Part shown: in pieces, positions 31,463-45,200 of the stretch
Position numbering within the stretch: the stretch's first letter is position 1
How the letters are laid out: the number at the start of each line of letters is the position of its first letter
Source: Mantamonas sphyraenae
Lineage: Eukaryota > CRuMs > Mantamonadidae
Direction: 5' to 3'
DNA length: 64,000 nt
NCBI GenBank assembly: GCA_026936335.1
Contig: JAPMXV010000046.1
Coordinates: 1-64,000 of the forward strand
Program-made: the position numbers and the translations under genes
The notes under the pieces: model-generated
The model's database searches: none
Told to the model about the DNA's origin: nothing
The model's input: only the letters and a program-made list of their open reading frames with translations

Positions 31463-32134
31463 ATGTTGGCAGACTGGGTGCAGGACCAACTCACCGACTT
31501 TGGCGTCGACAAAGACATGCAAGAGTATATCCTCGGCTTGCTCATCGAAGACGACGACGACCCTGCCTCCCTCGACCAGGACGTCCTTGACGAACGGGTC
31601 GCCACAGCGGCCGAGTTTGTCCAAGGCACCGTCGACCTCGACGACGACACAATGGCCACTTTTTCCTCGGCGCTCATGCAACACATGCAAGCACATGTGC
31701 GCAGCATGGAGAAACACGCTGAGCATGCCAAGAAGGAAGCACGTGCCGCCGAAAAGGCTGCCGCAGAGCAGCGCCGACTTGCTGCCCTCCAACAGCAGAA
31801 GGAGGAGAAGAAGGACGACACAAGCCTTGCAGAGAAGCGTCGCATTGCTCGCCTCGTCGAGAAATACTCATACGTGCCCGAAGACACTCTGGACGACGAG
31901 GGAAACATCATTGCCGCTGACGTCGACTCCTCCTCCTCCTCTACGGGCACAGGCGGCGTCAACGTCAACAAGCTCAACGCCCAGTTGGCCCAACAGCAGC
32001 AGCGGGACAACATGGCCAACAGCAAGGCCGACAAGCAGGCTGCACGAGAACAAACCAAGGAGCTGAAAGCCAAGAAGGAAGCCGCAAAGGCCAAGCGGCA
32101 GGCCAAGACAGCCCGCAAGGAGCGCAGGCGGTGA
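31463..32134 (+). CDS. CCDC43: CCDC43-like coiled-coil protein
   Basis: The protein is 223 residues from ATG in AAAAATGTTGG; human CCDC43 is 224. The N-terminus (WVQDQLTDFGVDKDMQEYIL) matches the conserved helical start of CCDC43. A central KYSYVPEDTLDDE segment matches its acidic YxDVxDEED region. The C-terminus is a long Lys/Glu/Ala coiled coil ending in KTARKERRR. Function is poorly known in any organism. It lies 98 bases upstream of the calcium-channel start on the same strand, with no sign of a shared transcript beyond proximity. Confidence 0.75.
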   Translation: MLADWVQDQLTDFGVDKDMQEYILGLLIEDDDDPASLDQDVLDERVATAAEFVQGTVDLDDDTMATFSSALMQHMQAHVRSMEKHAEHAKKEARAAEKAAAEQRRLAALQQQKEEKKDDTSLAEKRRIARLVEKYSYVPEDTLDDEGNIIAADVDSSSSSTGTGGVNVNKLNAQLAQQQQRDNMANSKADKQAAREQTKELKAKKEAAKAKRQAKTARKERRR

Positions 32135-32232
32135 TCCAGACCCCAAATCCACAAAGGGCACAGTCGCAAGCAAGCATTCCCTCCCCTCGAATTCACTGTA
32201 ATCGCACCCGTGCGTCCAATCCAACGACCCCG

Positions 32233-35200
32233 ATGGCCGGCGACAACGTGGAGCCTCTGGCGTTGGACGCGACGCAGGGAAATGTAAACAATGAAACCGA
32301 AGCAGCATACATGTCCGACAATGTCTCTGTGGACGACGAGGATGTCCACGGCATCGAGGTGGACGACGTCGAGCTCGATGCCCAAAACGACGCGGCCGAC
32401 TCGCCCAAACCCACCTCCAGTCTAGGCTCCATGGAAGGCAGTGGCACCTCCCTCTCCATGGACATCAGTGACATGAGCGCGCACATGGCCGACGTCGTCG
32501 TAGCTGCCCAGCAGAAGCAGCTCGATGACGGCGAGAAGCCCTTTGTGAGTGTGCCAACGATTTCCCGCCCAGCCTCCGCCTTTCCTTCTTGGCCTCCCAC
32601 CCCCTACACTGCGCCACTCCTGCCCCTCTGTCCCGTTTCCTCGACCTCATTCCTTCTGCCTTCCACCCTCCCCCTGCTTGCACCTTTTCTCCCTTGTGTG
32701 CCTGTCCCCCTCGCGGCCACCCGGCCCTGCTTCGAGGGCAAATCCGAGAATGCAACTTCACCGCAAACTTTCCGCTGACACCTGTAAAAACACACCGGCC
32801 GCCATTACTCCCGCCCCTGCCTCGCCCACTTCAGACCACCGAGTACTATGCCGCTCGCTCCCTCTACCTGTTTCCTCTCGAGAACCCGTTCCGCAGGCTT
32901 ATGATCCGTGTGTCGGAAAGCACCCGTTTCGACCAGCTGATCATCTTTTTCATCCTCGCAAACTGCATCTTCCTCGCGCTCTTTGACCCCCTTGACAAGG
33001 ACCCAAACTCGGAGCTCAACCGAACCCTTGACATATCCGAACAGATCTTTGCCGTCGTCTTTCTCATTGAGGCCGTCATCAAAATCATCGCCTTTGGCTT
33101 TGTCATGGACAAAAAGAGCTACCTCCGCGATCATTGGAACAAGCTCGACTTTGTCATCGTCGTCACCGGCATGTTTGTCTTTACCTCTCTCGAAGGCAAC
33201 TACACAGCCCTCCGCACCTTGCGTGTGCTCAGGCCCCTCCGAACCATCACACATGTCCAAGGTACGACCTCGCCCACGCGCAATTCGTCCTGCCTTTCCC
33301 TCCCGCTTCCAGTCCCACCCTTCACCCAACACACGTCGCACACACCTCCTAACCCACACTCACGCCTGCGCTTCCCGTCCATCCCTCCATCCATCCCCAT
33401 TGTCCATCTCTCCCACAGGCATGAAGGTCCTCGTCAACTCGTTGCTCGGTTCCTTGCCCATGCTCGCCGATGTCCTCATCCTCTGCGCCCTCCTTTTCTT
33501 TGTCTTTGGCATCCTTGCCATCCAGCTCTTTAGCGGCAAACTCCTCTACCGATGTCAGGATGTCAACACAGGCGCGTGGATCGACGAGGATCGCACATGC
33601 AACCCCAACCCCAACGAAGAAGGGTACAAGTGCGGCGGCGACCCTGCCCAGCGCTGCGCCTACTACGGCTCGAACCCCAACTTTGGCATCACAAACTTTG
33701 ACAACATCGGCTTCTCCTTCCTCACCATCTTCCAGTGCATCACCCTCGAAGGCTGGACCGATGTCATGTACCTCACCATGGACGCAACCTCCGACTTTGC
33801 CTTCCTCTACTTTGTTCTCCTCATCATCATCGGCTCCTTCTTTGTCATCAACCTCGCCCTCGCTGTCGTCAACTCCACCTTTAGCGATCTGCAAAAGACC
33901 CGACGTGAAGAGGACGCAAAGGCCGCCGACAGCTCCGCCGCACAGGAACAGGACGAGTCATTCATTGGCAAGGCCTTTGCCAACATCGCCTGGTACTTCC
34001 GCCCTCCCGACAAGGATCACACCTTTTGGCTCAAGGAAAAGGCTCCCGTCCTCGTCCAGCGCACACGCGCCCTCGTCGACTCGCGCTTCTTCCAGACCTT
34101 TATCATCGCAAGCATCCTCCTCAACACCCTCACCATGGCTATGCAGTACTACGGCCAGCCCAAGGCATATGGTGAAGCCCTCGAGGGCGTCAACCTCTTC
34201 TTCACCATCGTTTTCATGTTTGAAATGGCCATCAAGCTCGTCGCCATGGGCCCTCACGAGTATGTCAGCGACTCCTTCAACCTCTTTGATGGCACCCTCG
34301 TCATCATCAGCATCATCGAACTTGGCGTCAGCGGAGGCCAAGGTGCAGGAGGCCTCGGTGTCCTCCGTACCTTCCGCCTCCTCCGCGTCTTCAAGCTCGT
34401 CCGCTCCTGGGAAGGCCTCAACAAGCTCCTCAACACCATCGCAAAGAGCCTCGGCGCTCTCGGCAACTTCACATTCCTCCTTCTCCTCTTTATGTTCATC
34501 TACGCCATCCTTGGCATGCAGCTCTACGGCGGCACCTTTGTCTTTGAGGGGCAGGAGCCCAGCCGTGCCAACTTTGACTCCCTCCTCTGGAGCTTTGTCA
34601 CCATCTTCCAGGTTCTTACCGGTGAGGATTGGCAGACTATCATGTGGGATGGCATCCGTGCCACCGACCTCTCTGCCGTCATCTACTTTGTCTCCCTCTT
34701 TGTCCTCGGCAACTACATGATCTTCAACCTCTTCCTCGCCATCATCCTCGACGAGTTTGCTGAGCAGCAGCGCATCGAGGCCGAAGAAAAGAAGCGTCTG
34801 CGCGAGCTCAACCCGCCTGCACGCAAGAAGAAGCGCAGCCTCGTCAACAAGCTCCGCAGCAAGGGCTCCTCTGCTTCCAAGACGGCCCAGCCACAGTCCC
34901 TCGAAATGACACGCATCGGCGAGGCCGACACTCCCGTCACCTCCACCCTTGACCAGCCCGAGGCCTCCTCCGACCCGTCTGCCGACAACGACGACGAAGT
35001 GGACGACAACGACAACGACGACGCCTCTGACTCGGCCGACGTCGACGCTTCCCCCTCTGCTTCCCCCTCTGCCTCGCCTCTCCCTGCACACATGCGTGCA
35101 GAGCGCGACTCTGCCAGGTATTCCCGTTCCTCCTCGACTGCCTCGGACGCCTCGGGAAAGCCTTCCAACCACCTTGGCAACCTCTCCCGCTCCAGCACCT

Positions 35201-37758
35201 CCTCCTCCCTCCGTTCCGCAGCAGACGATTCGGTCGCTGCCTCCAGTGCCAACGACCTCCTTCGATACCCTCCCCCTTCGGGCAAGGCCTTCCTTGTCAT
35301 CCCTTCCGACTCGGTTGTCCGCGAGTATGCCTACCGCATCGTCAAGCACAAGTACTTTGAGTGGCTCATCTTTCTCTTTATCTTTATCTCCAGCATCAAC
35401 CTCGCCATCGAAAACGTACGTGCCCCGCCCCGCCCCGCCCATCCCACCTCCCCTCATCCCCACTTTCCCACTCCCGTCCGTTCCCTCCGGCAACCTTACT
35501 AACCCCCCTTCCCTCCCTCCCCCTCTCCTTCCCTTTCCCAACAGCCCGCTTTCGACCCCGCTTCACCAGTCATGCAGGCCCTCCGTGTCATGGACATCAT
35601 CTTCATCATCGCCTTTGTTATCGAAATGCTGCTAAAGATGATCGCCTTTGGCTTTGTCCTCGGCGAAAACTCCTACCTCAGGGACAACTGGAACAAGCTG
35701 GACTTTTTCATCGTCATCATCTCCATCGTCTCGTTCTTTGTCTCCTCGGGCGAGCTCAAGGCCTTCCGTGCACTGCGCGCCCTCCGTGCTCTGCGTCCCC
35801 TCCGCCTCGTCGCCCGCTCCCAGGGCATGAAGGTTGTCGTCAACGCACTCATCCTCTCCGTGCCCAAGATCACAAACGCAGTCGCCGTCTCCCTCCTCTT
35901 CTGGCTCATCTTTGCCATCCTCGGCGTCGAAGTCTTTGGCGGCCGCTTCTATTCCTGCAATGACGACTCGGTCATGAACCGTGCGCAGTGCACAGGCACC
36001 TTTGGCGCAGACAACACAACTCGTGTCTGGTCAAACCCGCCGTACTCATTCGACAGCACTCCGGTCGCCATGCTTACTCTTTTCGAAATCTCCACTCTTG
36101 AGGGCTGGCTCGAGGTCATGTACAGCGGCGTTGACGCCGTTGGCGTCGACCAACAGCCGCAGAAGGACCACCAGGTTGGCTTTGTGTTTTTCTTCATCGC
36201 CTTCATCATTGTCGGTTCCTTCTTCATCGTCAACATCTTTGTCGGCGTCGTCATCGACACCTTCAACCGCATCAAGGGCGAGATCGACGGCAACCTCCTC
36301 CTGACTCCGTCTCAAGCAGAGTGGCTCAGCGCACAGAAGCAGGCCTGCCGCATGAAGCCCATCAAGTTCAAGAAGCCGCCCCGCGACAAGTGGCGACAGC
36401 CGTTCTTCCACTTCCAGAACCACATTTACTTTGAGTACTTCATCATGGGCTGCATTGTCGTCAACGTCATTGTCATGGCCTGCGAGCACTACCCCATGAC
36501 CAAGCAGTTCCAGCAGAGCCTCAACGACGCGAATCTCGTCTTCAGCTGCGTCTTCATCGTCGAGGCCGTCATCAAGCTCATCGGCCTCTACCCCAAGCGC
36601 TACTTCAGCGACGGTTGGAACCGTTTCGACTTTTTCATCGTCGTCACCTCCATCATTGACATGGCCGTCGACGTCGGCGTCGGCGCTTCGCTCTTGCGTG
36701 TCATCCGCATGAGCCGCGTCACACGCATTTTCAAGCTCGTCCGCTCCCTTCAAGGCCTGCAAACCCTGCTCAAGACCCTCTACTTCTCCCTGCCCTCTTT
36801 GTGGAACGTCGGCTCCCTTCTCTTCCTGCTCTTCTTCATCTTTGCTGTTCTCGGCGTCAACCTCTTTGCCGGCATCAAGCACGGCGACGCTCTCAACGAC
36901 CACGCAAACTTTGACACCTTTGGCACCTCCATGCTCACTCTCTTCCGCGTCTCCACCGGCGAGGCATGGAACTCTCTCATGGTCGACATGCGCGTCCAGC
37001 CTCCGGACTGCGACCCGGCCGCAAACAACTGTGGCTCGGAGCTCGCCCCTGCCTACTTCATTGTGTTTATCATCGTGGTCTCCTTTGTCATGCTCAACCT
37101 CTTTATCGCCGTCATTCTCGAGCGCTTCGATGACACCCAAGACGCCGAGAACAGGATCATCAAGGACGACGATCTGGAGAACTTCCGTGAGAACTGGGCC
37201 AAGTTTGACCCCAAGGCCACAGAGTACATCGACTGTACTGTGCTTCCGCACTTTCTGCGTGCTCTTGGTCCGCCTCTTGGCGTGCCCAAGAACGCAAGCG
37301 AAAAGACTTGCCTTCGCGTCGTCGCCAACCTGCAGATCCCGGTCAACATGCAGAACAAGGTCACCTTTGTCGAAGTCCTGCAGGCGATGATGGCTCGCGC
37401 CTACCCGTCCATGGATATCGCTTCCATTAGCGACCTCAGCTCCGTGAAGGAGGTGATCACACTGTTTCAAAAGATGGACAACCGCGAAGAGAAGCAAGCC
37501 TTTGACGCAGCCACCATCCATGCTGTGGCCATGCTCCAGAAGGCTTGGCGCAAGCGCAAGGCCATGCGCTCTGGATCAGCCTCCCAGGACGAGGACAAGG
37601 TGCCTATCATGACTGACAACGGCGTCGTCATGATGACCCTCCAAGAGGCAGAGGAGTACAAGATGTCCCGCCGTCGTAGCATCATGCCTCGTCGCATGTC
37701 TGTCCGTCGCGACAACTCGGGTGCAGGCACAGGAGCCGGCACTGGAGCAGCAAAGTGA
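32233..37758 (+). CDS. Four-domain voltage-gated calcium channel alpha-1 subunit
   Basis: Exons are 32233-32544, 32835-33261, 33419-35415 and 35545-37758, giving 1,649 residues. Four homologous domains each have six membrane helices and an S4 with Arg every third residue (ALRTLRVLRPLRTI, TFRLLRVFKLVRS, AFRALRALRALRPLRLVARS, VIRMSRVTRIFKLVRS). The pore loops are TLEGW, TGEDW, TLEGW and TGEAW. The selectivity ring is therefore Glu357, Glu649, Glu1098 and Glu1385, the EEEE pattern of calcium channels rather than the DEKA or DEEA of sodium channels. After domain IV come an EF-hand-like segment (WAKFDPKATEYID) and an IQ-like motif (AVAMLQKAWRKRKAM), where calmodulin would bind. The domain II-III linker is Ser/Asp-rich. 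Confidence 0.93.
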
Positions 37759-37808
37759 GCGAAAAAATTGAATCCACATCCAGTTTTCTTTCTCCATCCC
37801 GTTCCACC

Positions 37809-39215
37809 TCAATCGCCGTCGATGCTCACGCAGTACGTAATGGCCTTGAGCAGCTTGTCACGCATCACCTCCTCTGTCGAGTACTCGGGCAAGTCCAGCG
37901 TAAAATAGCACGTGTGTGCCTCTGGCAAACTTTCGTCCGCTCCGTACAAGTTGCTGATCTCCATTTTGTCGCTCCACGATGCGTCTGCGGGTGGCAACGA
38001 AGTGCGCCCCCATACAAAGCGCAGGTACTGCTGGCGTTGTTCAGCGGTGAAACTGGCCAACACACGCCAAAAACGCTGAATCACGGGCGAGTTGGCACTG
38101 TATCCACTGTACCGCGTGTGTTGTTTCAACAGCGCCAGATCCACGTCTGCTTTGCCCACCACCAGACTGCACAGATCGCGCCACGTCAGCAAAGAGAAGA
38201 ATGTGATCGGCACAATCATCGCAATGCCCCTGCGCACAGCCTGAACCTGTGCGTTGAATTCGTTCAAGCGCACCTGCACGCTTCGCTCAACAAACTCCTC
38301 CCTGTTGGCCAAGGTCACACGTCGGGTCGCTCCATGAGGCACCAGCTCCTGCACGCTGCCGTCACTCAGAGTCACTGCAAACACCTCTGTGATCATCTCT
38401 CCAAACTCCTCCTCGCTCACGCTGCTGGCGTCCACCTCCAAGATGCCCCGGTGGCACTGCACCAGCATCTTGTCGTACGTCTCCAGGTCTCGTGCTTCCA
38501 GCTGTTCGTCCACAAGCAACTTGTACATCACAGGCGCCAGGCTGATTTCAATCGGGTTTTGCGTCCTCAGGCAAATGCCCAGCAGGACTCCTACCGCCTG
38601 AAACATCTGCAGATGCTCTTCAGACCGCAGGCTCGGGTTAAACACAAATGCCTCCTGGTGCAGGCCCTGTTTGAACTGTTGGTTGGGCGACGGGATCAGA
38701 AGGTTCACGTGTTCGCTCTGCAGCTCCTTCACCAGCATTGTCAGCGACTCACGGTACGGACCTCCTTCGTCAATACTGTGCTCTCCAACAAAGTCCACCT
38801 CCCACGCGCGCCTCGATCCGCGCCATTTGCGCATTTTGCTCCCGTTGCTCAATAACGACTTTGTCAGCTGCCCGATCAGCGATGCGCGCAGCGTCTCCTC
38901 GCTCGCCTCCTTTTCCTGTGCCTCATTGGCTGCAATTCTGTTCATCACCACGCTCGGCCGTCCTCCGGACCCCTTGGTTGCCTTCAATGCAGTCTTCCAC
39001 AGTTTCAGCTTCAGCTGCGGAAACAACATCCCGCGCAGTTGTTCCAGCGAGTGTGCCATGCTTCCTTCCGATGTGATCTTGGAAAAGTCCACAAACTGCA
39101 CCACGCTCTCCACGCTCTGATTCAGCACTTGCAGAATCGTCAGGCGTTCCTGCACAAACTCGTGCCCATTCACCCGTCCCACAGGCGTCCCTCTGTCGCA
39201 TCCACCGCCGTCGAG

Positions 39216-39271
<56 letters not shown>

Positions 39272-42200
39272 TGACGACGCCTCAGCCGCATCCACTGCCC
39301 CGCTCATTCCAAACAGCCGCAGGAGCTCCGATCCGCCTCGCAGGAGTTGCTCGTTGCTTGGTGTAAAGGACGACGCGTCCACCATCATCAAATTCACATC
39401 TCCTTCATCGATCAGCTTCTTTTGGTCCTGATCCTCTTGAACAGCGTTCTCTTGCTCTTCCAGAAGCTGTTCAAGGTAGAACCGCTGAGCGCATTGGACG
39501 AGAGCTTCATCTGCAGCAGCACTCACCTGCATGTGCCGCTCCACAGCAGCTTCGTATTTGCTTCGGTTCATCGATTGCATCTTTTCCGCTTCAGCGTCTG
39601 TGAGGCTCAATGGTGTCGCCACCAAGTGCATGCCAAACTCCTTCCCGCGTCCAGCCTCGTCCATGCGCATCGATGCCATTGTCATTCCCTGCACCTGCAC
39701 AGTGTCGTCGTATTGGTACACCGTCGCCGCAGGGTACAAATCCTGCGCATTCAGCTTTGCGTCTGCGTTGCGCATGACCGAGTCGAAAATGCCCGGGAAC
39801 GGCGTTCCGTTCACGCTCACTCGCACTTTGTTCTTGTTCATGTCCAGTGTCATCACAACCTCCTTTCGCCTGTCCGATTCGAAGGTGCACTTGCTCTTCC
39901 ACTTTGTCTTGCCCTTCACCATCACCTTGCCCGACCCGAACCCGATGCCCATATTGCCACGGTCGCGTCCCAACTGCTTTCCGCGCTTGTGAGCCAGCGT
40001 GGTGAATCCCACTGCCACGCTGCTCGAAGTCGCTTCCACAATGAACTTGACACTGTGCACGCCATCGCGAGGCAACGGCTCTTGACACACCCCCATCATG
40101 TACGAGTAGTCGTAGTCGTCTTCGTTGTTGTGGCGAATCACGTTTCCGCCTTGCTCGATCGTCAAGCCACTGTAGCCGCCGTGCGCACCGCCCGAGGACA
40201 AATTGGCATCAAACGTAAGTGTGCTGCGGCAGGGAAAGTGCACGTATGCGCGCGACGACTCCACCAACAGCTTTCGCTTCTCCGCTTCGCTGCTGTCCAA
40301 ATCCAACGAACCCAGAATCTGAGATCCGGCCTTGTCCAGCGACACACAAGCAAATACTCCCTTGTCCGCCATGCTCTCCTTCTGCAGCTCCAGGGTCATT
40401 GTGCGAGCACCTTTGATGGCCACCGCATACGTGCGTGTGCGTTTGATGTACGGGTGGGCGCTGTGGATTTCGCTGCGCATGCGATGCAGGTATTGCTTGC
40501 CCAGTGCAGAGCCAATCACCTGCAGAGACAACTTGCGATCGTGTGCCAGCGAATGCATCATTTGACTTGCTTCCTGCACCTGTCGGAACCACAGTCCCAG
40601 TTCTGCGTCCATGCTCGCTGCCTGCGACATTTTCTGCTCCAGCGACTTTCCTGCCGCCACATATCCACTCAAAATCTGCAGCAGCGGTGTCATCTTGTTC
40701 TTCTTGTTGAATCGCGAGTACTCGGTCTTGACCCGTTCCTGCATGTGACTCAGATCCACACCCTCCGCAACAAATTTGCGCCCGCTTGATGCTTCGCCGT
40801 CCTCCTCGTCCTCCTTGCTCTCCTTTGCGTTCAACACGTACAGCGGACTTTCGCAAAGCACCTGCACATGCGCCATGTTTGCTGCACGTGTCATCAACAG
40901 CTGACCGGCCGTCAGCAGACTCAGATACACGTCTGACAATTCGTCGCCGCTCTTGTCCAGTACCTGCGACATCAGCACACTCAAACTGTTCAGCACCAGC
41001 CGCATATGTGCCTCGTGCATCACCCGTGCTTTCAAAAGGACGTGCACCAACCAGTCTGCAAACTTCCAACTGGGCTCTTCCAATGCCTCCAGCTCGTTTG
41101 CCTTCAGGCTTCGCTTCTCCACACTCTTCAGGTATCCTTCTCCCACCAAGCGGTTCACATTGGTCTTGGGGTCTTGCAGCAGCTGCGATGGTCCTTCTTT
41201 CATCGCAATGGCAGCACGCCTTGACGCCATCACCTCCCGCAAGCGCCAATCGCCGCAGACAATCCCACCCGACCCGGGCGTTTGGATGTCATATGCTGTA
41301 CCGAGCATATGTGCACAACACTCGCCCACCACCAAGTCTATCATATTGGGTCCCGCCTGTTGCAATCGAGCAACGAGTACCTCTTCCAAGTCGTTCACCA
41401 TAGTTTCTGTGCCATCTGCCTCGCGCACCGCGTACTTGGCCCGCGACAGCTGCATCTCCAGCTGCACCTCTCCACCCGAATCTGCGCTTACCTTGCCCAC
41501 CACCACCTTGCACACATTCAGCAGCGCAGACGGCGAGCTCAGTTCCACCTGTTGTTCCGTATCGCGCTTGTTCAGCAGACGCACAAGAGCCTCACGCGCT
41601 TCCAGCGCGTGTTGGTCCAACAGCAGCTGCGCATACGTTGCACGGCTGCACATGAGCCAGTCGCCCGCCGGTGCACGCAGCCGCGCCTCCAACTGTTTCA
41701 CAACTTGACTCCCAGCTCGTGCTTTGACAAAGGTGTTGACCATTGCAAACGCAGGCGCCTTGCCAAGCCTCTTTAGCGACTCGTCCGACCCTTCGCCATC
41801 GCTGTCCTCTTCGCTTTCTGACTCGTCGCTTTCGCTCGAAGAGTAGTCGCTTTCAGACTCATCACTGTCCTCGTCCGAGTCGTCCTCGTCGTCGCTTTCC
41901 GAAAAGTCCTCGCTCTCCGAATCATCGCTGTCCTCGTCATCATCTTCCGAACGCTGGTGTGCTCGTTCCAAACTCTTGTCCTTTCCCTTGGCGATTGCGC
42001 TCTCTGCGATCCCGTCTGCGATCCCATCTGCAGCCGACACTTTGTCGTCGTCACCTGCCACAGTCGCTGCCAGTTCAGCCAAGCGCGCCTCGACCTCCTC
42101 CACCATATTTGCGTGCTTAACACCCACCCGTTCTTCCACTGTGGACAAGGCCTGCTGAACAAACCCAAAATCAAACTTTCCGGGGAGACCTTCCCTGCGC

Positions 42201-45200
42201 CTCGCCATCAGCTCCTCGCCAATCTCTGTCCACAGCGCATCTCCCACCAACTCTTTCACCAGCACACAGTCCGCCATGGAGTCAAGGTCATCTCCTGCGC
42301 GCACATCCATGGTCAGCTCGGTCTTCTCGGCAACACTTTCCGCTTTGTCGTCGTCGTCGTCACTGTTGTACTTCCTGATGCGCTTGCCCCTGGACTTTTT
42401 CTTCGCCTTTCTGAACTTGCTTCCTCGGCCACTCTTGCTGTCATCCATTGAGTCGTTCGTGCTCAAGTCCACGTTCACCTTGGCCTTGCCCTTCTTGTCA
42501 GCGTCCTTGGCCGCCGGCTCTTCGCTTTCCTTTGTGTACATCGCCCTGCCCATTGACTTGCCATCCAACTCCACCCACTCAGTCGCGCCACTAAGCCAGG
42601 TCTTGAACGACCCGGGCGTGCTCAATAGCTGGCCAGAGCCCTCCGAGAGCGTGAGGTGTAACCCTGCGCAGGGCATAAACAGGGCCGCCGACACGTCCAC
42701 CTTGTCCACGCCTGCGTGCTCTGCGCCTCTTTCCACACGTACCTCGTCCACTATCACGCGTCCTTGCACTCCCTGGCGTACTCGCGTGTTCTGCATTCCT
42801 GCGGGCAGCTCGGATTCATGTGCTTCCTCGCCCTCGTTGCTGGATGGCGCTGACGAAGACGACGACGACGCACCTGCATCACCGACATCCTCGTTCTCAC
42901 CGTCTTTCAACTCGAGAACGTTCACCGTCTCCTCCTCCTCACTCTTGTGTTCATCGCCTGCCGCATCTGTCGGCTCAGAGAGGCCTTTGGCCTCATCTTT
43001 CGTGTCGTCCTTGGCCTCATCTTTGGTCTCGTCCTTGGCCTCATCGTTGGCCTCGTCCTTGGCCTCATCCTTGGCGATATCTGCGGCAACCTCCACTCCA
43101 CCAAGGACCCAGGTTCGATCAAATGTGCCGATGCATTGTTTGCATGCTTCGCTGGAAGCACTCGTCCCATTCACGGACAAATGCCACTTCTCATCTTCAT
43201 ACACACACGCAACATGCAGCCACTGACCCAACTGCTCCTCTTTGAGCTCCACACAGGCGGTCGCAGCCGTGGCTCCACTTCCATCCTGCTCCGTTTGCTT
43301 CTCCGCATCCTGCTGGTTGTTCGCATCCGCTTCCTTGGGCTTGGTCTCATCAGCCAGACTCCCCTGGGTCTGCCCGTCCGTTTCCTCTTCATGCACCTCG
43401 TGCCCCTTCACAGAAAGTACTTCGTTGCCACCCACCACAAAGCCGTTCTCGATGCGCACAAAAACACGTTCGTTCTGGTCTACGTCAATCTGGCTCAGCA
43501 CGTACTGCGCCTCCCGACACTCCAGCACCGACTTGTCCTCAATGCAGATGCGCACCTGCATGCACATCGGCTCGTCGTCACCCGTTCCATTCTGTCCCTT
43601 CGCCAAGTCAGGTTGCACAACCGCGTACGTGTCCTCGCCCGTCAGAGCCACGCCATACCATTGCTGGTCATCTACAACCACTGTACTCTCGAATCCATCA
43701 CCGCTGGTCAGCGAAAGCCTGCCGGTGGCGTCTGACAATTGCAGCAGCACATCACACTCAGGCTCCGGCAGCACCCGCACATTGTGGTGCACACATTCCC
43801 CAATGTAGGTCATGTGCATCTCCTGGTTGCTTTGCAGTTGCACCTTCTGCGTGCCCCCTTCGTCCTTGAGGACCATGCGCGATGCTTCCAGCTTTCCGCT
43901 TCCTTTTCGTTGCACGTACACACGCACACCGTCAATGCCCCTTGCCTTCATGCGGCTCCACGTATCCAGATCACGGGCTTCGAAACCTTCTGTGCCCAAG
44001 GCATCACCTCGAACTTCGCTCAGCATCACGTGTGCTGGTGTTGCGTGTGTTGACGCCGCTTCCGAGGCTGTGGTCACCACCCCTGCCACACTGCGGCCTG
44101 CACATGTCTCAAGCTGGTACGTGATCAGTGGGCTGGCCACACTTCCGTTCACCGTGATGTACATCCACATCAAGCTTGGTTCCACAACAAAGCCCACCAC
44201 ATCTCCGACCTTCCAAACGGGCAGGCGGGGCTCATCCAGATCTGTTCCAGCGAGCCCACTCGCACTGCGGTACCCCGGGCCACACAGCAGGCGCCCGTCG
44301 CTCGAATACATCACGTCCACCTGACTGCTGGCCTTGTTATCCTCCACCTCGCCGTACATGTTGCCCACCCATGCAATCCAGGCCGTCTGTTCGTTGCCCA
44401 CACTCAACTCATCCACACGCACTTGGACTTGGACGCGTGTGCGATTCATCCACTCTACAGGCGATCCCATGTCATAGTCGGCAGTCGCGACGTGGGCAGC
44501 GTACTGCTTGCGGCTGCGCTCCCAAATCCTGGCGTACCAACACGTGAAACCGTCCGAGCCCTTGCCCTTTGGCACGTAGCACAAGTCATCTGCTTTGTGG
44601 AAACGTCGTGCACACGTTTCGCAGACCACGCCCATCAGTCGGGATGAATAGTACCCGCTGGGCAGCTTGCGTTCCTGCGAATCCTTTGCTCCGTTACCAG
44701 GCACCACACCCACACACGCATCAGCGTACACATCCCTCACAAGGACATCCATGGTCACAGGCACATGGGAACTCCAGTATGCGCTCGTTGCACAGTCTGA
44801 CGACCCACTATCCGCGTTGTCCCCTTGCTGGGCTGCCTTCCACACGCCCGACGCAACTTTGCACATCTCGCGATCCCACTTGCCATGTTCCATTACACGC
44901 AGCATGTACCCATCCTCAACTGTGTGTCGCATGCGTTCTCCACATTCCCCCATGACCCGTTGCAGCAGCACCACCTCCCTCTGAAGGGCTTCGGTCTCTG
45001 GAAATGCGTCCGTGCCCACGGAACACACTGCCAACCCTGCAAGCACGTCGGCCACGCCTTCCCGTACCAACAATTGCATGTTTCCTTGCAGTTCCAACAT
45101 CGCGGTTACCACGCCAATTGCTGCTCGCTGCTTCACCAGCAGCTCCAAATCAACCGCGGCCTCATTCAAACACGCCACGGTGTCCCACGCGATCGGTTTG

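Noticed and set aside
32983-33418. A sodium-channel identity for the four-domain channel
   Set aside because: All four pore loops have Glu, not the Asp-Glu-Lys-Ala or Asp-Glu-Glu-Ala seen in sodium channels.
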